Both the position numbers and the translations under genes were made by a program. The notes beneath the pieces were generated by a model. That model ran no database searches, had not been told where the DNA came from, and was given only the letters and a program-made list of their open reading frames with translations. DNA of 64,000 bases from Kitasatospora purpeofusca (GTDB lineage: Bacteria > Actinomycetota > Actinomycetes > Streptomycetales > Streptomycetaceae), in the NCBI RefSeq assembly GCF_000718025.1, contig NZ_JODS01000001.1:248001-312000 (forward strand), in the 5' to 3' direction. This document shows positions 8,878-15,774 of the stretch, piece by piece. Position 1 is the stretch's first letter, and each line of letters begins with the position of its first letter.

Positions 8878-9681
8878 ATGACCGAACGACGGCTGTCCGC
8901 CGCCCCCGCCACCCCGGTGGCGGCGGGCAGCCCCGCCCTGCTCCTGATCGCCCACGGCAGCCGCGACCCCCGGCACGCCGCCGCGGTGGCCGCCCTGGTC
9001 TCCCAGCTGCACCGGCTGCGCCCCGGCCTGGACGTCGCCACCGCCTACCTGGACCACTGCGCACCGCGCATCCCGCAGGTGGTGGACCGGCTCGACCGCG
9101 CCACGATCGCCGTCCCGCTGCTGCTCAACCGGGCCTTCCACGCCAAGCACGACATCCCCGCCGCCCTCCGCACGGCCGGCGCCGACCTGCCGCTCGCGGA
9201 CGTGCTGGGACCGTCACCGCTGCTGCTCGCCGCGCTCGACCGCCGGCTCGCCGAGGCCGCGCCGGAACTCGCCTCCCCCGCCGCCCGCGCCCGCACCGGC
9301 GTCGTCCTCGCCGCCGCCGGCTCCTCCGACCCGGCCGCCGACGCCGCCACCAGGGCGGTCGCCGCCGAATGGCGCCGCACCCGCGGCTGGGCCGCCGTCG
9401 AGGTCGCCTACGCCTCCGCCGGCGGCCCCCGCGTCCCCGACGCCGTCGCCGCCCTGCGCCGCGCCCCGGCCGTCGAACGGGTCGCCGTCTCCCCCTACCT
9501 GCTCGCCCCCGGCCTGCTCCCCGACCGCATCGCCGAGGCCGCCACCGAGGCCGCCGTCGACCACCTCGCCGACGTCCTCGCCCCCACCCCCGAGCTGGCC
9601 CGCCTCCTCCTCACCCGCTACGACGAGGCCCGCGCGGCGACCCGCACGGCGACCGGCACACCCCGGGCCCTCACGGCCTGA
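8878..9681 (+). CDS. Sirohydrochlorin chelatase (CbiX/SirB type)
   Basis: 267 aa, length of a two-domain class II chelatase. The N-terminal half carries LLIAHGSRDPRH with the metal-binding His, then FHAKHDIPAAL with the second His. A degenerate second domain follows (VVLAAAGSSDPAADA). Such enzymes insert Fe(II) or Co(II) into sirohydrochlorin. In this operon the obvious job is iron insertion to give the siroheme needed by SirA at the other end of the cluster. A bulged GC hairpin (about 9662-9704) spans its stop codon and may terminate the operon. Confidence 0.88.
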   Translation: MTERRLSAAPATPVAAGSPALLLIAHGSRDPRHAAAVAALVSQLHRLRPGLDVATAYLDHCAPRIPQVVDRLDRATIAVPLLLNRAFHAKHDIPAALRTAGADLPLADVLGPSPLLLAALDRRLAEAAPELASPAARARTGVVLAAAGSSDPAADAATRAVAAEWRRTRGWAAVEVAYASAGGPRVPDAVAALRRAPAVERVAVSPYLLAPGLLPDRIAEAATEAAVDHLADVLAPTPELARLLLTRYDEARAATRTATGTPRALTA

Positions 9682-9722
9682 ACGGGCCCCGGGCCCAGCC
9701 CCAACGGCAGTATCGTGAGGCC

Positions 9723-9950
9723 ATGAGCGTCGCCCACGACCACTACCCCGAGCTCCATGACCTCATCGACCGGCTGGACCCGGAGCAGGCCGAGGAAGTC
9801 CGCCGCCACGCCCTCCGTCTGGTGGGCGAGGGCGAGGTTCCGCCACGCCATCGGCTGAGCTTCACCGGCATAGGAGTGAGTGCCAATCCTGACCTCGGCT
9901 CCGAGGCCAAACGAATCGTCCGCTCGGAGCTCCGGGGAGTCGACGAGTAG
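9723..9950 (+). CDS. Small antitoxin-like protein
   Basis: 75 aa acidic helical protein with the segment ELHDLIDRLDPEQAEEVRRH and a C-terminal basic helix (EAKRIVRSELRG). The pattern resembles solitary antitoxin-like proteins of actinomycetes that accompany PIN-domain toxins, though I cannot name a family. A TATCGT hexamer (9711-9716) lies six bases before the ATG, so it may have its own short-leader promoter. It is convergent with vapC, ending only 7 bases from the end of that gene. Confidence 0.7.
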   Translation: MSVAHDHYPELHDLIDRLDPEQAEEVRRHALRLVGEGEVPPRHRLSFTGIGVSANPDLGSEAKRIVRSELRGVDE

Positions 9951-9957
9951 TTCCCTG

Positions 9958-10368
9958 TCAATCGTGCGCGAAGATGTTGTGCTCGGTCAGATCGGGGGCG
10001 TGGCGAGCCACCGTCCGGTAGTCGGCATCGTCGTGGAGCACGGTGAGCCCGTGGTGCGCGGCTGTGGCGGCAATCATGAGGTCGACGGCAGAGGCGCTCC
10101 GGTGCTGTCCGGCGAGGGCCATCCGGCGCTGCACAGTGTCGATCCATCGACCCGCGCCTTTCGGGACCGATACGTCGGGGTAGAGGTCCGCGAACATCTC
10201 CGCGACCTCGTCGTACTCCCTGCCGTCGCGCGCGGTGTAGAGGAACTCGGCGCGTTGCGGATAGCACGAGGCGATCGACTGGGCGTCGATCGCCTCGTAC
10301 CAGGATGTCTGCAGTTTCGGGTCACGCAGCAACCGCACCAGGGCGGAGGTGTCGAGCAGGTAGATCAC
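9958..10368 (-). CDS. vapC: VapC-type PIN-domain ribonuclease toxin
   Basis: 136 aa PIN domain. The first acidic residue lies in VIYLLDTSALVRLL, the second in the QRAEFLYTA region, and the third and fourth in SAVDLMIAATAAHH and DDADYRTV, completing the metal-binding set. Such toxins cleave RNA. The GTG start follows GAAGGA and overlaps the stop of vapB by four bases (GTGA). The frame is open far upstream, but the PIN fold begins directly at this GTG. HNIFAHD ends the protein. Confidence 0.92.
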   Translation of the reverse strand: MIYLLDTSALVRLLRDPKLQTSWYEAIDAQSIASCYPQRAEFLYTARDGREYDEVAEMFADLYPDVSVPKGAGRWIDTVQRRMALAGQHRSASAVDLMIAATAAHHGLTVLHDDADYRTVARHAPDLTEHNIFAHD

Positions 10369-10586
10369 CGGGCGTCCTTCTCCATCCGGTGCAGACGCTC
10401 CGCATCCTCGACGGCTCCCCAGTGGCGGGCCCGTTCGAAGTGGCGGCCGATGCGCGCCGCGCGCTCCTGCTGCTCGGCGTAGTACCGGAGTGCCAGGTTC
10501 ACGGCTTCCTTCTTGGTCCGGACCCCGGCCAGTGACATGGCACGTTCCAGCGCCTCGTCGTCGATGTCGATCTGCGTCACGGACAT
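10365..10586 (-). CDS. vapB: VapB-type antitoxin
   Basis: 73 aa. A ribbon-helix-helix N-terminus (MSVTQIDIDDEALERAM followed by VRTKKEAVNLAL) binds DNA. The C-terminal helix (HWGAVEDAERLHRMEKDAR) should thread into the toxin. It starts after GGAGGTGCGGG, a strong ribosome site, so antitoxin is translated first and in excess. A nested palindrome just upstream is the likely autoregulatory operator. Confidence 0.92.
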   Translation of the reverse strand: MSVTQIDIDDEALERAMSLAGVRTKKEAVNLALRYYAEQQERAARIGRHFERARHWGAVEDAERLHRMEKDAR

Positions 10587-10604
10587 CCCGCACCTCCGGC
10601 AAAC

Positions 10605-10644
10605 GATGTTGGCGATGTACAAGCCATTGTATTCCATCAACATC
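10605..10644 (-). promoter_or_regulatory. Nested palindrome upstream of vapBC, likely autoregulatory operator
   Basis: Outer arms GATGTTG (10605-10611) and CAACATC (10638-10644), and inner arms TACAA (10618-10622) and TTGTA (10627-10631), share exactly the same centre at 10624.5. It lies 19 bases upstream of the vapB start codon in a local AT-rich patch, as expected for a ribbon-helix-helix VapB operator overlapping the promoter. Confidence 0.7.
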
Positions 10645-10657
10645 TCTACCGACAGCC

Positions 10658-10978
10658 TCAGCCCGCCGAGCCCAGGTGGACCGTGATCAGCCCCCCGGTG
10701 ATCAGGGCGAGGCCCGCGAAGGCGGTGGGGGACGGGACCTCGTGGCGGACGAGCAGAGCGGTCAGGACGGTGCCGACAGTGCCGATGCCGGTGAACACGG
10801 CGTAGCCGGGGCCGACCGGGAGGTCCTGGAGGGCGCGGGAGAGCAGGTAGACCGCGGCCAGCATGAGCGCGAGGCACAGGGCGCTCTGCGGGAGGCGGGT
10901 GAAACCCCGGGTCGGTTCGATCGACTGCGCCCAGGCGACCTCGACCACCCCGGCGAGCAGCAGCCAGAGCCACGGCAC
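10658..10978 (-). CDS. Small multidrug resistance family exporter, SugE/Gdx-like
   Basis: 106 aa with four hydrophobic segments, the standard size of SMR transporters. The essential membrane Glu is in the first helix (LAGVVEVAWAQS). The segments TRGFTRL and GYAVFTGIGTVGTV resemble the SugE/Gdx branch, which exports guanidinium and quaternary ammonium compounds; substrate is not certain. The GTG start follows GGGAGGA located in the 3' end of the azoreductase gene, five bases away, so the pair is an operon under the same TetR-type control region. Confidence 0.88.
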   Translation of the reverse strand: MPWLWLLLAGVVEVAWAQSIEPTRGFTRLPQSALCLALMLAAVYLLSRALQDLPVGPGYAVFTGIGTVGTVLTALLVRHEVPSPTAFAGLALITGGLITVHLGSAG

Positions 10979-10983
10979 GGCGC

Positions 10984-11652
10984 TCAGTCCTCCCTCGGGA
11001 TGCGGAAGCCGACCAGCTTGGTGCCGAGTTCGCCGGCCCGGTACAGCGCGTCGGCCAGCGACTCGCGGTGCTGGCCGAGCCGCCCGGCGAGGGCCGGGTC
11101 GACCAGGGAGTTGACGAGTTCGGCGGCGATCACCTCGGCATCCTCGACCGCGTAGTGGCCGCGGAAGAAGTCGGTCAGGTAGCGGCCGTTGTGGTCGTAG
11201 GGCTCGCGCGGGGCGCCCGGGCCGTAGGCGCCGCCGCGGGCGGCGACCACCACGAACTTGCGCGGCGCGAGCACCATCCGGGGGAAGGTGACCTGGTCGA
11301 TCCAGGCCTTGAGGGCGGACGGGATGCCGTAGTTGTACATCGGCGCGCCGACCAGGACGGCGTCGGCCGCGACGAGTTCGTCGAGCAGCGGCCGGACCAC
11401 GGCCCAGGCCGCGCGCTCCTGGTCGGTGCGGACCGCCTCGGGGTAGCGGGCGATGTCGGTGATCTCCTCGCGCTGGAGGGTGTCGCAGATCCGGGTCCAG
11501 CCCTCGCGGATGGGCGGAACGGGCTCGGCGGCGAGGTCGCGGTGGGTGACCTCGCCGCCGCCGGCGCGCCAGGCGTCGGCGAAGGCGGCGCCGAGGCGGC
11601 GGGTGAAGGAGTCGGTGCGCGCGCTGCTGTCGAGGTGCAGGAGGTGGGACAC
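10984..11652 (-). CDS. azoR: FMN-dependent NADH:quinone/azo oxidoreductase
   Basis: 222 aa flavodoxin-fold protein of the AcpD/AzoR family. The phosphate-binding loop follows LHLDSSAR near the N-terminus, and GAPMYNYGIPSALKAWIDQV is the FMN-contacting motif of this family. These enzymes reduce quinones and azo compounds by two-electron transfer. It is divergent from a TetR regulator, with two matching operators in between, and shares an operon with an SMR exporter. The set reads as an inducible detoxification unit for quinone-like or cationic compounds. Confidence 0.92.
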   Translation of the reverse strand: MSHLLHLDSSARTDSFTRRLGAAFADAWRAGGGEVTHRDLAAEPVPPIREGWTRICDTLQREEITDIARYPEAVRTDQERAAWAVVRPLLDELVAADAVLVGAPMYNYGIPSALKAWIDQVTFPRMVLAPRKFVVVAARGGAYGPGAPREPYDHNGRYLTDFFRGHYAVEDAEVIAAELVNSLVDPALAGRLGQHRESLADALYRAGELGTKLVGFRIPRED

Positions 11653-11696
11653 GGTGAACCCCCGGGACGGTCTGGGCGGGACGGTACCGCCGACTT

Positions 11697-11717
11697 AAGC
11701 GGACACAGCGTCCACTT
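11697..11717. promoter_or_regulatory. TetR-family operator, copy 1
   Basis: The 21-bp site reads AAGC-GGACA-CAG-CGTCC-ACTT and matches the second copy except for one arm base and the central triplet. It is the azoR-proximal copy, 45 bases upstream of the azoR start. Confidence 0.65.
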
Positions 11718-11736
11718 GTCGACGCGCCCAACAGTA

Positions 11737-11767
11737 AAGGGAAGCGGACATCGTGTCCACTTCCCTT
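11737..11767. promoter_or_regulatory. TetR-family operator, copy 2, 31-bp near-perfect palindrome
   Basis: AAGGGAAG-c-GGACA-tcg-TGTCC-a-CTTCCCTT: all base pairs match except one position on each side of the core and the central triplet. It lies 30 bases upstream of the TetR start. The core AAGCGGACA-N3-yGTCCACTT is shared with the copy at 11697-11717, so one regulator probably controls both directions. Confidence 0.75.
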
Positions 11768-11797
11768 GGGCGTGCCTTCGTTCTACCGTTGCTCCCC

Positions 11798-12412
11798 ATG
11801 ACGACCGAGCTCCCCCTGGCCGACGGCCCGCCGCCCCGAGAACGGGCCGACGCCGCCCGCAACCGGGCCAAGGTGCTGGCCGCCGCCGAGCGGCTCTTCG
11901 CGTCGGGCGACCCGGCCGCCGTCACCATGGACGACATCGCCCGGGCCGCCGGCATCGGCCGCGGCACGCTCTACCGCCGCTACCCCGACCGCGCCTCGAT
12001 CGCCCGCGCCCTGCTCGACGAGCACGAACGCGCCCTGCAGGAGCGGCTGCTGCGCGGCGACCCGCCGCTCGGCCCGGGCGACACGGCCGCCGGGACGGTC
12101 CCCGCCCCGGCGGAGCGGCTGGCCGCCTTCTACGCGGCGATGGTCGAACTGCTGGAGACCCACGTCCACCTGGTGCTCGGCGCCGAGACCGGCGAGGCCC
12201 GCTACCGGACCGGCGCCCACGCCTTCTGGCGGCTGCACGTCGCCCACCTGGTGCGCGAGGCCGGCCGGCCGGACCCGGAGGTCCTGGCCGACCAGCTGCT
12301 CGCCCCGCTCGCCCCCGAGCTGTTCCGCCACCAGCGGGAGCGCGGCATCACTCCGGAACGGATCACGGCCGGCCTCGCCGCCCTGGCCCGGGGCGCCCTG
12401 GGCCAGGGCTGA
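11798..12412 (+). CDS. TetR family transcriptional regulator
   Basis: 204 aa. N-terminal helix-turn-helix at about residues 30-65 (VLAAAERLF, then VTMDDIARAAGIGRGTLYRR), followed by an all-helical ligand domain of unknown specificity. ATG 11798 is used because the HTH begins normally from it; an upstream in-frame GTG at 11753 would lie within the operator. Divergent from azoR-SMR, with two identical-core operators in the gap, so it most likely represses both and itself. Confidence 0.9.
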   Translation: MTTELPLADGPPPRERADAARNRAKVLAAAERLFASGDPAAVTMDDIARAAGIGRGTLYRRYPDRASIARALLDEHERALQERLLRGDPPLGPGDTAAGTVPAPAERLAAFYAAMVELLETHVHLVLGAETGEARYRTGAHAFWRLHVAHLVREAGRPDPEVLADQLLAPLAPELFRHQRERGITPERITAGLAALARGALGQG

Positions 12413-12423
12413 GCGGAGGGCGG

Positions 12424-12461
12424 ACCGGCAGGCACCGGACCTGGTCGGCGCAGCCGTCACA
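12424..12461 (-). pseudogene. Relic of a lectin-domain C-terminus beyond the stop of the truncated paralogue
   Basis: Read on the minus strand this encodes CDGCADQVRCLPV, matching CNGAANQVWHLPA at the end of the three intact lectins (8 of 13 residues). The DNA continues to match for about 46 bases. It is out of frame with, and 34 bases beyond, the stop of the gene at 12496-12873. It marks where that gene's lectin domain was deleted. Confidence 0.75.
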
Positions 12462-12495
12462 GCCCCGGAGCCGGACGGGGTGGTACCGGGCCGGT

Positions 12496-12873
12496 CTAGC
12501 CGGCCAGGGGCTTGGGTCCGAAGACGATCCGAGCGGAGGCCACCCACCCGCCGTAGATGCAGGAGGCGAAGACGGAGCCGTCACCGGTGCCCGGCCCAGC
12601 ACTCCAGAGCGGCTCGATGACAGGGAAGCCGTTCGCGAATTCCTGGCAATAGCCCGAGATGCCCCAGGTCTGCCGCGGATCGAGGCCCGTACAGGTCCCG
12701 ACGACGGCGGTGATCCGGCCGGAGAGCGAGCAGTTCTCGGCGGCCACGGCGTCCGCGACCGGCGCGGGCGGCGTGACCTGCGGGCCGCTCCCGGCGGCAT
12801 TGGCGGCGGGAGCGGTCAGCGCGGCGGCCCCGGCGAGCAGGGCGGTGGCGAACATGGCGGCGGTACGACGCAC
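12496..12873 (-). CDS. Secreted protein, lectin-less truncated member of tandem array
   Basis: 125 aa from a GTG start. The signal peptide (MRRTAAMFATALLAGAAALT, cleavage near PAANAA) is nearly identical to those of the next two genes. The mature part is only the N-terminal domain of the array: NCSL..., GTCTGLDPRQTWGISGYCQE, then ASCIYGGW and an IVFGP ending. Four cysteines are conserved across the paralogues. The protein stops (FGPKPLAG) where the others continue into the ricin-type lectin. A relic of the lectin C-terminus remains downstream, so this is a deletion derivative that may still be secreted. Confidence 0.75.
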   Translation of the reverse strand: MRRTAAMFATALLAGAAALTAPAANAAGSGPQVTPPAPVADAVAAENCSLSGRITAVVGTCTGLDPRQTWGISGYCQEFANGFPVIEPLWSAGPGTGDGSVFASCIYGGWVASARIVFGPKPLAG

Positions 12874-12915
12874 GGGAAGACTCCTGGGAAGTAGTGGGAG
12901 CGGGGCAACGGCACG

Positions 12916-13674
12916 TCAGGCCGGCAGGTGCCAGACCTGGTTGGCGGCGCCGTTGCAGTCCCAGATCACGATCGGGCTCGCGTTGGCGGTGGAGTACGCG
13001 AACAGGTCCAGGCAGCGGCCGGACATCGGGTTGAACAGCGAGCCGTCGGGCCGGGCCTGCCACTGCTGGGCGCCGCCGCCGTTGCAGTCGTAGATCTGCA
13101 CCGGGGTGCCGATGGCGGTGTTGCCGCCCTGGACGTCCAGGCACTTGCCGAGCGCGTGGATGGTGCCGTTCGCGGCGATCTTCCAGGTCTGGGCGGCGTT
13201 GCCCAGGCAGTCGTATATCTGGACCGGGGTGCCGTTGGCGTTGCTGCCGTAGCGGACATCGACGCACTTGTTCCCGTACCCGGTGATCGGCCCCCTCGGC
13301 CCGGCCGGGGGCGTGGGCCCGAAGATGATCTGGGCGAAGGCCACATTCCCGCCCTGGATGCAGGACGCGCCGATGGTTCCGTCACCGGTGGTGTTAGGGC
13401 CGACGAGCGGCTCCTGGTACAGGACCCCGTTCACCAACTCCTGACACCAGCCCGAGATGCCCCAGAGCTGCTCCGGGTCGAGGCCGGTGCAAGTCCCGTT
13501 GACGCCAACGGTGAAAAAGCGCAACGAGCAGTTCTGGGCGGCCGTGGCGGCCGCGACCGGGGCGGGCGGTGCGGCCTGCGGGGCGGCACCCCCGGCCGCC
13601 TGGGCGGCGGGCGCGGTCAGCGCGGCGGCTCCCGCGAGCAGAGCGGTGGCGAACATGGCGGCGATACGACGCAC
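12916..13674 (-). CDS. Secreted ricin-type beta-trefoil lectin protein
   Basis: 252 aa from a GTG start. Signal peptide to about residue 27 (LTAPAAQAA), then the array-specific four-Cys domain (residues 45-120; GTCTGLDPEQLWGISGWCQE), a Pro/Gly linker and a C-terminal RICIN domain. The lectin part shows three repeats ending in QTW, QQW and QVW and the paired cysteines KCVDV, KCLDV and RCLDL. Such domains bind sugars outside the cell. The ribosome site GGAGT lies in a leader that is repeated before each paralogue. Confidence 0.85.
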   Translation of the reverse strand: MRRIAAMFATALLAGAAALTAPAAQAAGGAAPQAAPPAPVAAATAAQNCSLRFFTVGVNGTCTGLDPEQLWGISGWCQELVNGVLYQEPLVGPNTTGDGTIGASCIQGGNVAFAQIIFGPTPPAGPRGPITGYGNKCVDVRYGSNANGTPVQIYDCLGNAAQTWKIAANGTIHALGKCLDVQGGNTAIGTPVQIYDCNGGGAQQWQARPDGSLFNPMSGRCLDLFAYSTANASPIVIWDCNGAANQVWHLPA

Positions 13675-13716
13675 GGGGAGACTCCTAGGGAGTAGTGGGG
13701 ACAGGGCGACGGTGCG

Positions 13717-14487
13717 TCAGACCGGCAGGTGCCAGACCTGGTTCGCGGCGCCGTTGCAGTCCCAGATGCCGAGCTGGTTGCCGTTCGTGGTGGAGTAGCC
13801 CAGGTCGTCCAGGCAGCGGCCGGACTGCGGGTTGAGCAGCGAGCCGTCCGCCCGGGCCTGCCACTGCTGGGCACCGGAGCCGTTGCAGTCGTAGATCTGC
13901 ACCAGGGTCGCGTTGCCGGTGTTGCCGCCCTGCACGTCCAGGCACTTGCCGAAAGCGCGGACGGTGCCGTCGGTGCCGACCTTCCAGGTCTGGGCGGCGT
14001 TGCCCAGACAGTCCCAGATCTGGACCGGGGTGCCGTTGCCGTTGATGCCACCGCGCACGTCCACGCACTTGTTCGCGTAGCCGCTGATCTGTCCGACCGG
14101 GCCGGCCGGGACGGCGGGGCCGGCGACGATCCAGCCGGACTGCGGCATCGCGGTGCCGAAGCAGGTGGCGGTGGCGCGGGTGTTGCCGGTGACCCAGCTG
14201 CCGTTGGCCGCCGAGTACACGGGGATCCCGTTGGTGCCGATGGTCTGGCAGGTGCCCGCGACCCGCCAGGTCTGCATCGGGTCGATGTCCGTACAGGTGC
14301 CGAGGAAGCCGAGGCCGGCCCGGGTGACGGTACAGCTGCCGGCGGTCAGGGCGGCCGGGGCGGCGGCGGCACCTGCGGCACCCGCGACGGCAGGAGCGCT
14401 CGTGGCGGCTCCCGCGGTGGCGGGCGCGGTGAGCGCGGCGGCACCGGCGAGCAGGGCGGTGGCGAACATGGCGGTGGTACGACGCAC
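13717..14487 (-). CDS. Secreted ricin-type beta-trefoil lectin protein
   Basis: 256 aa, GTG start, signal peptide with cleavage near residue 30. The N-terminal domain diverges more (SCTVTRAGLGFLGTC, DPMQTWRVAGTCQT, ATCFG) but keeps the four cysteines and the DPxQxW motif. The lectin repeats end in QTW, QQW and QVW; the last is WDCNGAANQVWHLPV, virtually identical to the neighbours, which suggests recent duplication or gene conversion of the lectin half. Ligand unknown. Confidence 0.85.
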   Translation of the reverse strand: MRRTTAMFATALLAGAAALTAPATAGAATSAPAVAGAAGAAAAPAALTAGSCTVTRAGLGFLGTCTDIDPMQTWRVAGTCQTIGTNGIPVYSAANGSWVTGNTRATATCFGTAMPQSGWIVAGPAVPAGPVGQISGYANKCVDVRGGINGNGTPVQIWDCLGNAAQTWKVGTDGTVRAFGKCLDVQGGNTGNATLVQIYDCNGSGAQQWQARADGSLLNPQSGRCLDDLGYSTTNGNQLGIWDCNGAANQVWHLPV

Positions 14488-14535
14488 GGGGAAGCTCCTG
14501 GGAAGTGATGAGGGACGATCGGGGGGAACGACGCG

Positions 14536-15261
14536 TCAGGCGGGGACGTGCCAGACCTGGTTGGCGGCGCCGTTGCAGTCCCAGATGCCGAGCTGGTTGC
14601 CGTTCTCCGTGGAGAAGCCCAGGTCGTCGAGGCAGCGGCCGGACACCGGGTTGAGGATCGAGCCGTCCGCGCGGACCTGCCACTGCTGTGCGCCGGTGCC
14701 GTTGCAGGTGTACAGCTGGACCTTGGTGCCGTTGGCCGTGCCCGCGCCGGTGACGTCCAGGCACTTGTTGAAGGCCCGGACGGTGCCGTCCACGGCGATC
14801 TTCCACTGCTGGGCGTTGGTGCCGTTGCAGTCGTAGATCTGGACGGGGGTGCGGTCGGCGCCGCTGGCGCCCTTCACGTCCACGCACTTGTCCGCGTAGC
14901 CGGTGATCGGGCCGACCGGACCGGCGGGCGGGACGGGGAGGCGGCCGGCGTAGACGATGTTCGGGAAGCTCAGGGTGTCGTTGATCCCGCAGGAGGCGAC
15001 CGAGGTGCCGTCGCCGAACACCACGCCGCCCATGGCGGTGCGGTAGAACGGCACGGTGTGGTTGGCGTTCCAGGACTGGCAGGTGACGGTGACGTACCAG
15101 CCCTGGAGCGGGTCGCTGCCACTGCAGACGCCGTAGGCGTTCCAACCCCCGGCGTAGGAGTAGCAGTTGGCCGCGGCCGGGGCGGCGGTGGCGGGCGTGG
15201 CGAGGGCGGCGGCTCCGCCCAGCAGGGCGGCAGCGCCGAGGAGCGCGGCGGTACGACGCAT
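14536..15261 (-). CDS. Secreted ricin-type beta-trefoil lectin protein, first gene of the array
   Basis: 241 aa from an ATG after GGAAGG. The frame is open upstream to 15600, but the signal peptide (MRRTAALLGAAALLGGAAAL) fixes the start. The four-Cys N-terminal domain reads NCYSYAGG, GVCSGSDPLQGWYVTVTCQS, ASCGINDT. The lectin domain has QQW, QQW and QVW repeats. It is the promoter-proximal member in the transcription direction and the most divergent in the signal sequence. Confidence 0.85.
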   Translation of the reverse strand: MRRTAALLGAAALLGGAAALATPATAAPAAANCYSYAGGWNAYGVCSGSDPLQGWYVTVTCQSWNANHTVPFYRTAMGGVVFGDGTSVASCGINDTLSFPNIVYAGRLPVPPAGPVGPITGYADKCVDVKGASGADRTPVQIYDCNGTNAQQWKIAVDGTVRAFNKCLDVTGAGTANGTKVQLYTCNGTGAQQWQVRADGSILNPVSGRCLDDLGFSTENGNQLGIWDCNGAANQVWHVPA

Positions 15262-15722
15262 CGGGAAGGTCCTTCCGAAGACGATGAACCGGTCAACCCG
15301 CTGTCGAGGAACCGTGATGACGGTGTATCGGTTGTGCGGGCCGCGTGAAGCCTCGGGGTGATGTACGGCCACGGTCAACATGAGGGGGAGATGATCACGC
15401 CAACGGTCCGTCCACGGACGGGCAGCGGTACGAACGGACGCGCGAAAGCGGCCGCAGGCCGGGGCTCCGGACGATACGTCCGGAAACCACCGGCCCACGG
15501 CCGCCGCGCCACGCACTCCGAGCCGGCCCGCGCGGCACACGCGCCACTCGGGGCCGATCACCCCCGAGTCCGAGCCTTTTTGCTCGCCGACGGACGTCAA
15601 CTCATCAACTATTGAATAATACTGACGGACAGTCGGGCCTTTCGGCCGGCGGCCGGCCTCCAGGATCGACCGTCCACCGTCAACACGTCGTGGCCGGGAT
15701 CCACCTCCGGAAGCACATGCGA
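15262..15722. other. 461-bp intergenic region upstream of the lectin array
   Basis: No convincing gene. It holds the leader and presumably the promoter of the lectin array on the minus strand. A conspicuous AT-rich island (CTATTGAATAATACT) sits near 15608-15622. A convincing -35/-10 pair could not be chosen by eye. Confidence 0.5.
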
Positions 15723-15759
15723 ACGGCCCGGCTCCCCCACTGGAGGGGAGCCGGGCCGT
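15723..15759 (-). terminator. Strong GC hairpin downstream of the DEAD-box helicase gene
   Basis: Perfect 15-bp arms (ACGGCCCGGCTCCCC at 15723-15737 and its complement at 15745-15759) with a 7-base loop, 15 bases past the helicase stop. No T-run, as is usual in streptomycetes. Confidence 0.75.
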
Positions 15760-15774
15760 CGGGAGCCTGGTCGG

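Noticed and set aside
12916..15261. Lectin array as a mobile element
   Set aside because: No transposase, terminal repeats or target duplications; the pattern fits simple tandem duplication.
15308..15333. GGAAC-N18-GTT resembling a SigR (thiol stress) promoter on the + strand
   Set aside because: No + strand gene follows for more than 2 kb, and it faces away from the lectin array.
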